From Purshia tridentata (lineage: Eukaryota; Streptophyta; Magnoliopsida; Rosales; Rosaceae), in contig QANT01004863.1 of assembly GCA_003254885.1 (NCBI GenBank), positions 1 to 56,902 of the forward strand: DNA of 56,902 nt. The letters are read 5' to 3'. Every line of letters starts with the position of its first letter. Position 1 is the stretch's first letter. The position numbers and the translations under genes are program-made. Below the pieces are notes generated by a model. It had not been told where the DNA came from. It did no database searches and saw only the letters and a list, made by a program, of their open reading frames with translations. Positions 12,770-23,701 of this stretch are shown here, one piece after another.

Positions 12770-13116
12770 CGTTAGCCTAGTTTTCATATTGCCTAGGTTG
12801 CTTTGGAATATCTAGTATATAAGCACATGCGGACACTTTCTTAAAGCCGGTTTTACAAGAAGAAGTTCTACTAACGAGTTTAACATGGTATCAGAGCAAG
12901 TTTACCGATATGATGGGTCTAAGTTTGTGTCTCTAGACCTATGTGGAGAGAGAGTTCTGAGTGACTCCGGCCTTGATGCCGGAGGGGGAGTGTTAACATA
13001 TTCAGTCCCACATTACATGGGTACCTTTGGAATATATATTTATATAAACACATGACACCCTTTGGTTGCAAGCAGGTTTTGTAATTAAGGATAAGTTTTA
13101 CCATTGGTTTAAAACA
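12770..13116 (+). mobile_element. TRIM-like miniature LTR retrotransposon
   Basis: Two degenerate direct repeats (about 12770-12885 and 12991-13116) share blocks such as CTTTGGAATAT and end in AACA. The sequence after the left repeat, TGGTATCAGAGC at 12886-12897, is the standard plant primer-binding site complementary to initiator tRNA-Met. The sequence before the right repeat, GGAGGGGGAG at 12981-12990, is a polypurine tract, and the right repeat opens with TGTTAACA. The internal part is only about 105 bp with no gag/pol, which defines a TRIM. AGCTC flanks both ends, offset by a base, and may be the remnant of a 5-bp target duplication. The strong divergence between the LTRs implies an old insertion. 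Confidence 0.85.
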
Positions 13117-14896
13117 TAGCTCTTTATGCATGATGCAACATAGGACAGTACATGTACTGTATGAACGAGGAGAGATTAGGTTCCAATTTGAAAGTAAAAG
13201 GATAAATTGATACTCAAAATTAACTGTTTGACAGACTTCAAAGGAACTACTGTAAGAGAGTTGATACAGTACAGCTTGTCGCCTTGTTCAATATATACAG
13301 AATCTTCTGTAATCATGTTTCAACTGTGTAGGACTAGAAACTGCAGCTGCAGGAATTATTACTCGAGGTTTCAACACAATAATGAGTAGAGGGGGTCACA
13401 CACTCACACTACCTTTTAACTGTGGCCACAATCACAAACCACAATTATGTGAATCAGTGCAAGGAGGAAATCCAGAGAGCTGTGTTGAATTTGTGAATGA
13501 GCTTGTTTTGAGTACATTACCAAAAGCGCACTCACATTCACACTACTGCAATATTCTCACATACTAGTACTACCCCACCTTTACTTTCACTGCAATTGAA
13601 TTTGATCTTATCACTTTCTCTTGACTTGTTCTGTCAAATTAATGTACATGACTTAACTTTAAAATCTTAACCACAGACACATATCTTCAAGCATGTTGCA
13701 GGGTCATGCTCAAGTCACACCAAGGGCTAATTAAATTTTATATCCCTTGATTTTGTTTCAGCAATTAATACTCAAAAACGGTAGAAGTAGCTCATGACAA
13801 TAACCTGAAAATTCTATATGATGTCTTCATTATATTATACAGTTCAAATTTATGACTGCACTTAAAATGTTCTGATTTGTATGTAATATGATAAATTTCA
13901 AGAATATGCATGCGTCTATGAAGGGTTGTATCACTAACATGCAAGAAAGCTACGGCACCACACCACCACTGAGTTACATAATCTTATTGACAAAGTCATG
14001 CATACAATAAACTTAAGAACATTGCTACCGGGAGTTTTCTTAGCCCTTACAATTAGTCTTGGGCTTATATGGGCTCTTGCAAATTTTCTTGGGTCGCATA
14101 GGCCGGACTTAAGTAATTAATAAGAGACAATGGCCTAGTCTTGGCCTAGCCTAAACAGAGCTTTGCGACTAGGATTTCAGGCTTTCAGCTCAAGTCCAAC
14201 TAAAAGATATTTAAGGCCCAAGCACAATTCCCACCCTCTTGGAGAGTTGGGCCATCTCTTTATTCCTATGAGTCTATGAACCAAACATGTTTCAGGTAGG
14301 GAAGGTTTCAAAAATTCAACCAAATTGGTCGATCTAATGAAACCAACTTCATTCTTTAGTTTTTTTATTTTTTATTTATTTTATTTATTTTTAAGTTTTA
14401 GTTGAATTATTTTTTATTCTGAATTGAAAAAGCGATTTAATTAAATTTGTTTTCCAAAGGAACAAATAGCCAACAAAGCTTGGGGCTCATGTCCAACTGA
14501 CTTGTTTGTTACATGACATAGTGAGCCCATTTTACAGTCCTAATAATTTTAAATTACATACTCTTTCTTTTGGAATGTCTAATTTCTATAATCACAATCT
14601 TGGTAACATACATAAAAACATAGCATTCACAAGTTGATTTTCACACATCTTGGTCCCCATGATAAACTAATGTATTTGTTTTGAACTAAACAACAAACCC
14701 ACTACAATCATGCCAACCTAAAGACTATATTTAGCTACCAAAACCAAAATGGCCTCTCCCCCAACCATTTCAATATTCTTCTCACCCATTCCATTTTGGT
14801 GTATTTTCTACGTTTCTTTTTTGTAGGTGAGCTGGTGACCCAAACAACTCAATCACAAAAACTAAGAAAGCTCATCAAATTATATTATACTTACAA

Positions 14897-15073
14897 CAAT
14901 AATACTATTCATACCATATTTTTTATACCATTTTATGTATCATTATTGTACTGGCAGGTATAGGGTTTTTATTTTATTTTTTCTTTAGTGTCCAATGTAT
15001 TAATACCATGTAGATTGCCAGGTAACATGGTATAAAATTATGGTATAAAAATGTGATAAGTGTAACATTATTG
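14897..15073. mobile_element. 177-bp MITE with 9-bp TSD
   Basis: The sequence begins CAATAAT and ends ATTATTG. The two arms align imperfectly for about 45 bp; both contain a repeated ACCATA/TTTTTATACCAT pattern. A perfect direct repeat TACTTACAA lies on both sides (14888-14896 and 15074-15082). A TSD of 8-9 bp fits a hAT- or Mutator-derived miniature element. No coding capacity. The family is not identified. Confidence 0.8.
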
Positions 15074-15657
15074 TACTTACAAATATAGCATACAAATATA
15101 TATATATATATTTCAATTATTAAATTTACAGAATTATTTTTTAATATAAAAATATTAAATTTTAATCGTTAAATATATATATATATATATATGTCACACC
15201 TATCCCGTGTCCAAACAAGCTTAACAGAAAAACCTAGCCAAGTCATCGTCTATGTTTATCCTACATGGCATGTGAGTGGTAAAAATAGCAATTTGAGTCG
15301 GTCTATGCAATTCAGTGTTTGATCACATGATTCACATCCTTCGATAATGTTCCATTCCTTGTATAAATATCTCTTCCATTCTATTCACAATTCCATCCCA
15401 TCTGAACGCTCTTTCCTTTTTTTTTTCACAACCTCAGGTCTCTCCCTCTCTTGCACGCTCATTCTCTCTCTCTCGTTATCCTCGTTTCGGTTTCTTCTTC
15501 TTCGCACTCTGGTCTATGGTGGTTGGCTTTCAGATGACTATCCGTTACGAAACAGTATCTGGGTAAGACCCTGAAACGTCAATCTCATACTGATCTGGGT
15601 AAGTGAAGAGGAAAAGAAAAGGACAAATAAAGAGAGAGTACGTGAGTGAGTGAGCGC

Positions 15658-15783
15658 ATGATAAAGAAGACGACGACAATGGAGGTTGAGAGAATGAGGC
15701 AATTGTTACTCCTCTGGTGTAGAAATTCCTTTGTGGCTCTCGTGGGTGCTAATCACACCGCAGCTAGGTTTTGTGCTCGCTAA
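15658..15783 (+). CDS. upstream ORF, 41 codons (candidate regulatory peptide)
   Basis: This small frame lies in the probable 5' leader of the methyltransferase-like gene. It ends with TAA at 15781-15783, 178 bases before the main ATG. In-frame Met codons occur at positions 1, 8 and 13, and the C-terminal part is hydrophobic/basic (VALVGANHTAARFCAR). Its length and placement are typical of a conserved-peptide uORF, which can stall ribosomes and repress the main frame. That it is translated is inference. Two good splice donors upstream (GTAAGA at 15563, GTAAGT at 15599) leave open that this stretch is an intron. Confidence 0.4.
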   Translation: MIKKTTTMEVERMRQLLLLWCRNSFVALVGANHTAARFCAR

Positions 15784-15961
15784 ATCCCACTTCTTTCTCG
15801 TTTTGCCATCAATTTCTTCGTAACCACATTGCAAATTTGCAATCTTTGAACTTGTTCCCATTTGGGTATTCGCCAAATTGGCTGTTCGATCTTCTCCCTC
15901 GTCCTGCGGATCGGATCTCACGGTTTCACAGAGATTTTCGTGGGATTTTTGGGACTGTACG

Positions 15962-17197
15962 ATGGAATTGGCCAGTGGGTATACAGCCAAGCACCAAAAC
16001 AAGGTGAAGCACGTTCATGGTGGAAGGATGGGACTGGATTCCCCCGACACTCTTTTGGTGATCAAGCTTCCTGATTCAATGGTTTTGCGCATCATCTCTC
16101 GGTCGATTTTCTTGGCCTTGGTTCTTCTCACATTGCCCTGCATTGAGTCCATTTTCAGGGGACTAAGTGTTCCCGAATTGGACACTGAATCTGAAATTTT
16201 CGATTTTGAGCAATTGGGTCTGCTTTTCCATGATTTGGCTGCTGAAGACCTTCGGAGAAAGGGTGATAAGGCTCTCGTTGTGAGTCCTGGCAATGCTGGT
16301 ATGGCTTACAACCTTCATCGTTTTGATAATAATGGATTTGATGACTTTGATATTGTTATGGATTCGGATTTGGAGCGAAAAAGCTCGTTCTCAGACGAGT
16401 CTATGGATTTTGTTTTCACATTCAATTTGGTTGATGCTAAATTTGTGGATCGCATTGTGAAGATTGGTGGCATTGTGGCTGTTCCAATTAGCAATGACCC
16501 TTCAAATGCTTTTAGACAGAAACCCAATTACAGGATCGTGTATCTTCGCCGATACGCTTCCACCTTTGTGGCATTGAGGAAAACTGGTCCGGCTGATGAG
16601 TCCACCAGGGTGATATCTCGGCGGCTTTGCCAATTGGAAAATGAGGCCAAGAAGAAGGCAGCACTAGAGGGTCTTGAAGATGTGTTTCTGGAGCCACCAA
16701 GACGTGCTTTGGCGAAATCAAACAAGCACTTGAAGAAGATAAAGTTCCTTCCTGACTTGTTGGGTGATTCTCTTGAATCTTATAGGCGCCGAGTGTTCAT
16801 CAACATGGGATTAAATGAGGAAAACAGTGGCGTGGTCGAATGGTTTCATCAAAACTATCCGAAAATGAACAAAGAATTTGAAGTTCACAACATTGAAGTA
16901 GTGCGTGAAGAAGCTTCAAGCATGGTGCCACCACTACTAGATGGTGTCTCGGATTGGTTAAAGAGGAATGTGAGGAAAGAGGACTATGTTGTGATGAAAG
17001 CAGAGTCAGAAGTAGTTGTAGAGATGATGAAGAACAGCGCAATCTGTTTGGTGGATGAATTGTTTTTGGAGTGCAATAGTGAATGGTCGCAGAATGGAAA
17101 GGAGGGGAATAAGAGCAAGAGAGCTTATTGGGAATGCATAGCTTTGTATGGAAGGCTGAGGGATCTAGGAGTTGCTGTACACCAGTGGTTTTTGTGA
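15962..17197 (+). CDS. S-adenosylmethionine-dependent methyltransferase-like membrane protein
   Basis: Intronless, 411 residues, resembling the Arabidopsis group At3g27230/At5g40830 (annotated as SAM-dependent methyltransferase superfamily). The start was set at the ATG at 15962 (MELASGYTAK); the open frame runs 28 codons further upstream, but that part looks like leader. A hydrophobic segment at about residues 40-60 suggests a type II signal anchor, hence Golgi or other endomembrane placement. The methyltransferase-like part starts near residue 75. A SAM-binding-like strand (KALVVSPGNAG) and a later DFVFTFNLVDA/GGIVAVPISND region fit a Rossmann core. The motif I glycine pattern is atypical, so catalytic activity is not assured. 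Substrate unknown. It may be controlled by the uORF at 15658-15783. Confidence 0.8.
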   Translation: MELASGYTAKHQNKVKHVHGGRMGLDSPDTLLVIKLPDSMVLRIISRSIFLALVLLTLPCIESIFRGLSVPELDTESEIFDFEQLGLLFHDLAAEDLRRKGDKALVVSPGNAGMAYNLHRFDNNGFDDFDIVMDSDLERKSSFSDESMDFVFTFNLVDAKFVDRIVKIGGIVAVPISNDPSNAFRQKPNYRIVYLRRYASTFVALRKTGPADESTRVISRRLCQLENEAKKKAALEGLEDVFLEPPRRALAKSNKHLKKIKFLPDLLGDSLESYRRRVFINMGLNEENSGVVEWFHQNYPKMNKEFEVHNIEVVREEASSMVPPLLDGVSDWLKRNVRKEDYVVMKAESEVVVEMMKNSAICLVDELFLECNSEWSQNGKEGNKSKRAYWECIALYGRLRDLGVAVHQWFL

Positions 17198-18933
17198 AAG
17201 AAGAGAGCTTGATTCAAGCATCAAGCTTTTTGATGCTTGCTTCTGTCTCTGAGTGAATGCTTAGGAGAGTGATATTTGGGTTGTTTATTATCTATGTTTC
17301 AATTGTGGTAGGGTGAGTAGTTTTTTTATGTTTTGTTGGTCTTGTATGAACATGGGTTTTGTTTCCCATCTCTTCTTTCAATTGTAAGGTTGATATGGAG
17401 AAGATCGACTATGATTCTCCCTTGACCAGTGGTATTGTTGCTATTTGTTTAAAAAAATAAAAAACAAAAACAAAAAAATTGAGTATAATATTGGTGGTTC
17501 TTCTCCCCCCTAGCCCTAGTCATTTTCTCCCTTTGGAAATTGAGTATCATAATCTGGGCTATCCCTTTTTATATTCTTCTTTGTTTGTATTGTATCTATT
17601 ATACTTTATGACTTGAGCATTTGTTTCTGAAGGAGATTGATTATGTATTGGTCATGTAAATTGCTTCCTGTGGCTTTTCTTTTTGTCACCATCCTATGGC
17701 TTCAAGAATTTTGACTGACATAATCTTTGCATTAATACTGCTTATTCCTGCTTTGATAGAACAGATAGAACTGCAAAATTGTATCTTAAATTTATTGCAA
17801 AATAGGGACCATTGAACCAGCTCTAGATCTCCCCATTTATTGCACAAATGGAGACTGGAGAGTAGAGAGGGACCATAATGGAAAGGGTTAGGTGTGTGAG
17901 CTATTGATGGGGTTGGAATTGAGGGAAAAAAAATGTCTCTATCACTATCAGGAGCTAGGCACAATAAGTATATACATCAATTACATAAAAGTTTAATTTT
18001 CATATAAGACTCTCCTCCCATCCAAGCAGGGCACGCGGGCAAAGGTTTGTTAGAAAGGTAAACTGGACCTCTCTATTTGTAGCCTTTTCCTTGTTTCTTC
18101 CTTATGTCACAAAATTGATTGGATAAGTCCAACCTTTTTCGTGAGATGAAAGTGCAAAACATGGCAACGACCCACCAAGGGTAATTTAATCAGGTGCAAT
18201 GCTGAATGTTCCAAGTTAGTGAGATTGTAGGCAACATTCACAGTCTGCTAATGCTATAGATTAAGTTATCTAGTGCATATTCAAGCGTCTTTCATTTGGT
18301 GCTTGAAAAAGGTGGAACAATAATTTGGAGTCTAATACAGAGTCGAGGTGAATTTGCCCTTTATTTTCTTTATAAATAATAGTAGTAATATTAGATAAAT
18401 AATGGTAGAACTCGTCAAACTTTGTACCTGTCAAGCTCGATTGGAATGTAAATTTAAACTTTATTCAAATACGGTTAGAAAGATAGCATACTACATCAGT
18501 TAAAATGGTTCAAATAATAATACTTATAATATTTATTCATCTAATTAACTATCATGCCCTTCAAATATTTTAATAGTAACTGCATGCATGGCGGCTATGC
18601 CTAGCTGGCTAGTAGCTATCATGTTTTCATGGATATAGAATTTTGTTCTTTATATTAATTTGTGGTCAATCCATCGTTACATGTATGAATAGATAGATGT
18701 ACAAACACTTGTTTAACCACAATTAGATATTTATAATTATGGGAACTCCTAATTATAAGTAATTAAGTACATTGGCTGGTGCTAAGAAACTTTCGGAGTT
18801 TCGAATGCTACACTTTCGTTGGGAAAAACATGCTGATAAAAAAACCAATATACATACGTTGCATTTGGAATTGGAATATATTATATTATTCGAACATTTT
18901 GTCGTTGCTAACATTTATTCAAATCATTTGTTA
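17198..18933. other. intergenic between methyltransferase-like and fumarase genes
   Basis: The first 400 bp are the 3' UTR of the methyltransferase-like gene. The rest is AT-rich and should contain the fumarase promoter. The open frame preceding the chosen fumarase start reaches back to 18772 but opens with TTG, and its residues do not look like a transit peptide. An additional upstream fumarase exon here cannot be excluded. No repeat or RNA gene recognised. Confidence 0.5.
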
Positions 18934-21900
18934 ATGTCGAAGAAAGTTGAAGATCAAATGTTGGAGACTAGGGAGGAAAGGGACACTTTTGGACCTATTC
19001 TTGTTCCCTCAGACAAGTTTGTCATCTGTCTCTGTACCTTCATTTAGCTGCATGCATGTTTCATGTGTATTTGTATTCTTTTTATTTTAGAAGTGATTTA
19101 TTTGTAATACGTAATTTTCAGGTTGTGGGGAGCGCAAACTCAAAGATCGTTACAGAATTTTGATATTGGCGGCGAGCATGAACGAATGCCCGAACCTATT
19201 ATTCGGGCTTTTGGTGTCCTCAAAAAATGTGCTGCCAAGGTTTGTCTTCATTTTTTGACTTGTGAAGTGGGATACTTTTAAGAGTAATATTCTACGTCGA
19301 GGAAATAAGACCTTACATGATATAGAATATAAAATTTTAGACTTCTTCATTCATTGCCAATAGTTTTGAGTTAGATATTTGTAAAGAGTAAATCTCCGTA
19401 TTTGGCTTAAGTAATGCTACATGTGTTAGATGTGTTAGACGTGCGTGTTGGTTTGCAGGTGAACATGGATTATGGTCTTTATCCATCTGTAGGTAAAGCA
19501 GTAATGCAAGCTGCCCAAGAAGTGGCGGAGGGAAAGCTAAACCAACACTTTCCACTTGTTATATGGCAAACTGGCAGTGGAACACAAAGTAACATGAATG
19601 CAAATGAGGTAAATTTACACCATGAATCTATGGTCATGTTCCTTAATTATATACATGTTAGTGAATGTGATATTATATCTTGGATTGTCTCATCAACTGT
19701 GCCCTGCAGGTCATTGCAAACAGAGCGGCTGAGATACTTGGCCATAAGCGTGGTGAAAAGTTTGTGCACCCAAATGACCATGTTAATAGATCACAATCTT
19801 CTAATGACACTTTCCCAACTGTAATTAACCCTTTTGTTTAATTTCTTTCTTACTTTTGTATTTCTTAATTTATTTCTTGCTTTTTATTTTAACGTTGTAA
19901 ATTGTGTGTGATTTGTAGGTCATGCACATTGCAGCTGCAGTGGAAATAAATTCAAGATTAATACCAAATTTGGAAGCTTTGCATACTTGCCTACATTCAA
20001 AGGTTTGATATATTTCTCTATCTTGGCATCCTTTAAAAGCAAGCAGATTGATATATATATATATGATCTCATAAATGAATCAAAACTGTAGTGCCTTATA
20101 TTTTAGTTTCTCATAAAGAGGTCAAAACTTTGTTCTTGATATATCCCAATATTCCATCTGTTTTACAATGATCAGTCCGATGAATTCAAAGACATTGTTA
20201 AAATTGGACGAACCCACACGCAAGATGCGACGCCTTTGACTCTTGGGCAAGAGTTCAGCGGCTATTCGACACAAGTAAGTAACCTTACTGGATTTCTCTT
20301 GCACAGATTGATCAACCATTTTTTCTTTCTTACTTTTTTTTCTTAATATGGCTACAGCTAAAGTATGGAATCGACCGAGTCCTGTCTACTCTACCCCGCA
20401 TGTATCAGGTTGGCAACTGATCATATTATTGTCAGTTGCTTAATTTTCCTCTCCTTTTATTTTGTTCCTTCTAATGTTCTGATCATTATTTGGTTATTTC
20501 ATTTGAGCAGCTTGCACAGGGTGGCACTGCTGTTGGGACTGGATTGAACACAAAGAAGGGGTATGATCGAATAGCTTTTATCTCTTTACATTGGTCTGCA
20601 TTGATATTTTGATTTTAAGTTTTTTTATTTTTCCATAAGTCATTGTATTCACCATTCCTTACTATTTCTTACTCTTTAGCTGGTATTAGACAAACTGATG
20701 CCTGCATTGTATTTTAATTATTACCAAATTTGTAAACTTTAGAACCTTCATTCATTGTAAATTCCAGTGCTTTTTCTGCATTTGCATTGATGTCGTGTCA
20801 TGTCTTCCATCTTTTAAAATGAGTAATTGCTTCTTCAGTGGTCTAGCATATATATAAAGGTTTTGCAAAACTGACTGGTCATGTTCTGGCTATCATCTAG
20901 ATTTGATGTAAAGATAGCTGCAGCCGTAGCTGAGGAAACAAAATTGCCATTTGTCACTGCAGAAAACAAGTTTGAAGCTTTGGTTAGTCACTGTACTTTA
21001 GTTACTGCAATAAATGTGAATCTTCATTGTATACAATAAACTAATAATGCATGCTCTAAGTAATTGTTTTTGCCAGGCTGCACATGATGCTTTTGTTGAA
21101 ACAAGTGGAGCCCTAAACACAGTTGCTACTTCTCTTATGAAAATTGCAAATGACATACGTTTCTTAGCAAGGTTTGTCGATCTAACAGTTGGTTAACACC
21201 TTCACTTTCCTTATGGCCCGTGCCCTTTTTGTGCTTTTAAATTTCACAGTGCTTTCGTTTCATTGTACAGTGGTCCACGTTGTGGCCTTGGGGAACTCAA
21301 TCTTCCTGAAAACGAGCCTGGTAGCAGCATTATGCCTGTAAAACACTCTAATATCTTGCCTAACATGCAGATGTTTATGCCTTATGATTGACTAAATAGC
21401 CCAAAACCTGTAACTAGTCATTTTGACTGACTGGGTTTATTATGTTTCAGGGAAAGGTAAACCCTACCCAGTGTGAGGCTATCACAATGGTCTGTGCTCA
21501 GGTAATTAAGTGTCTCAATTAAGTTCTGCTTTATGAAGATAATATGAACAATTGTGATCTTGCTTATATAGACAACTTTTCTTTATAAGCAACTGGTATT
21601 AAATTATTTTGTATCATCATGCAGGTTATGGGTAACCATGTGGGCATTACAGTAGGTGGATCAAATGGTCACTTTGAACTTAATGTATTCAAGCCAATGA
21701 TGGCTAGTGGTCTCCTACAAGTACGTTCTGTTGTAATATTAATTGTTATGATATTAATTTGAAATGTTGTGTGCGGGGCAATTTCAGAACAACTAAGTAC
21801 TGGTGTACGTCTGGCACTTTTGCTTGTTTTTGTTTCACTGTCTTCTCTTGTGACATGCATATATGCAGTCTGTGAGATTGCTTGGGGATGCGTCTGCTTC

Positions 21901-22607
21901 CTTTGAAAAGAACTGTGTGAGAGGAATTCAAGCTAACAGGGAAAAAATTTCAAAGTTACTTCATGAGGTCAATGTTCATTCTTACTCGGTTTATGAGGAA
22001 TATAGCTAAAACTGTTTAGCATGCCATCTGTTAATGAAAATTCATGGCTTTAATTTGCAGTCACTAATGCTGGTCACATCCTTGAACACTGTAAGTTCAT
22101 GTCTGTATATATATATAGCTTATTATGTACCTTTGATTGATTTTATTGTATCAGACTAATTATTCTTGCTGCTAATTCTATTTCAGAAAATTGGTTATGA
22201 CAACGCTGCGGCAGTTGCAAAGAAAGCCCACAAGGAGGGATCTACTTTGAAGGTAAGTGATGAAATGGCATATTCAGCTTATATTAATTCAGGTTTATTG
22301 ATTGTTAGACATAGAAATTAAGCTGATGGATGGTATAATCCATAGGCATGAAATAAATGCAATGCATAGTACAACACCATTTGCAGCAGTAAATAGTTAC
22401 TTGAATATATATATATATATATATATATATCAACCTTTTGGCAGGAATTTTTGGTTAGATGAATCATGAAATGTAACATTGAATATTCTAACAAAGATAG
22501 ATGCAACATTATTTATGCAGGAAGCTGCGTTGAAACTTGGAGTGCTAACCAGTGAAGAATTTGATACTCTTGTTGTGCCCGAGAAGATGCTTGGCCCATC
22601 TGACTGA
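18934..22607 (+). CDS. fumarate hydratase (class II), cytosolic-type candidate
   Basis: Reversible hydration of fumarate to malate. Exons: 18934-19016, 19122-19239, 19459-19608, 19710-19820, 19919-20002, 20176-20274, 20358-20408, 20511-20560, 20901-20982, 21077-21171, 21271-21337, 21451-21501, 21625-21720, 21869-21967, 22061-22090, 22187-22252, 22521-22607. These sum to 472 residues with no frameshift or internal stop. The family signature GSSIMPGKVNPTQ (about residues 325-337), SSNDTFPT (147-154) and [10 protein letters not shown] are intact, so the enzyme should be active. The first exon reads [20 protein letters not shown]: acidic, and without the Arg/Ser-rich transit peptide of mitochondrial FUM1. 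A cytosolic, FUM2-like form is therefore plausible, unless another 5' exon exists. Homologous residues begin at REERDTFG. Confidence 0.9.
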
Positions 22608-23701
22608 GACTGACACACAGGTTTAGAAGCTGCTGTTGAAATTCATTTCTGGGCTTCTTCTTTGCGTTTTAATTGATACACGCAATTTTTGACCTATAGG
22701 TATAGATGAGTTTTCTACCATTGAATACTGAATGTACGACATCAACTGTCTTTACCATAAAAGCTTTTTTTAAGACGAGCTTTTCCAAAGTTTGTAACAA
22801 TGTAAACAGGGTATTCTAAAAGTCAATCCTTTTATTTTTCACTTATCTTTGTTATGCTTTGTTTCGTTATATCAATATCAATGCAAGTAATGTATAAATG
22901 ATATGTTCGTTAAAAATAGTGGGGGTTCAGTTTGATGTTTATTGTTCATAATATAGGTTGTCCGATCACAACACCATAATAACGAGTTAAATTATTTGAT
23001 ATGATTAAACCAACTAATTATTACTTTAGTAATATTATTCTTTATAATGTTGGAATGTCACAAATTTGAATCTTTCTTCCAAATAAAAAACACAAGTCAG
23101 ATTAGAGTCACTTAATATCAAATATGAACATGATTCACCGACTCGAACTGCCATTCAAACCAAAAAATTTAGAAGATTGTTTGAAGTTTTCTTTGGTTAA
23201 CAAAAAAAAAAAAGAGAAGTCCAAGTACGCCTTATATAGAGCCAAAAAACAACCGCGTTGCGACAAAACGACACCCCCCCTCCCTCAGATCAACACGCTG
23301 AGATTCAATCACGACCGTCGATTCTGTAATCTGGAAGAGCTTTGCTCTCCGGTGAATAATCTCACGTGGGCTCCACCAATTTGAAATATTTGAAAATTAA
23401 TGGGTCTAATAATTCCAATCCAAGCAAGAAGCGAAGCTTGAACAGACGCGTAAACTTGACAAATCTGAAATCAAATTACACACCTAACTTAACTCTCTCT
23501 GATTTAAGCTTTCAACCTTACTGAAACCACTCCCTCAATCTTGAATCAAAGCTCAAACGCCCAAGGTAAGCCCTCACGAATTTCAATTTTGTTCCCCTTT
23601 AATCGTTCAATTTTTAGGGTTTTGCTTCCAATTATTTTGGGGATCAAGGTGCATCATCGAATTTTTGTTTTCTTTCAGAATTATAGTTAAATTCGAAGCT
23701 C
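22608..23701. other. intergenic between fumarase and cyclophilin genes
   Basis: Fumarase 3' UTR, then AT-rich spacer, then a leader region from about 23250 rich in C. A probable 5'-UTR intron of the cyclophilin gene begins at GTAAGC near 23566 and ends at TTTCAG near 23678. An 86-codon frame at 23124-23384 is Lys-rich and unlike any known protein; I do not call it. Confidence 0.5.

Larger units (their letters stand above)
11898..15657. other. long intergenic region with small transposons
   Basis: A 3.8-kb spacer upstream of both the HLS1-like gene (-) and the methyltransferase-like gene (+). It holds a CT microsatellite (12059-12080), the TRIM-like element (12770-13116), the 177-bp MITE (14897-15073) and an AT microsatellite (15173-15192). 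The last 300 bp are pyrimidine-rich leader sequence. Scattered frames of 60-75 codons show no domain. No RNA gene was recognised. Confidence 0.6.

Noticed and set aside
18772..18933. N-terminal extension of the fumarase frame
   Set aside because: The frame opens with TTG, not ATG; its residues show neither a transit peptide nor similarity to fumarases. Kept only as an open question in the findings.
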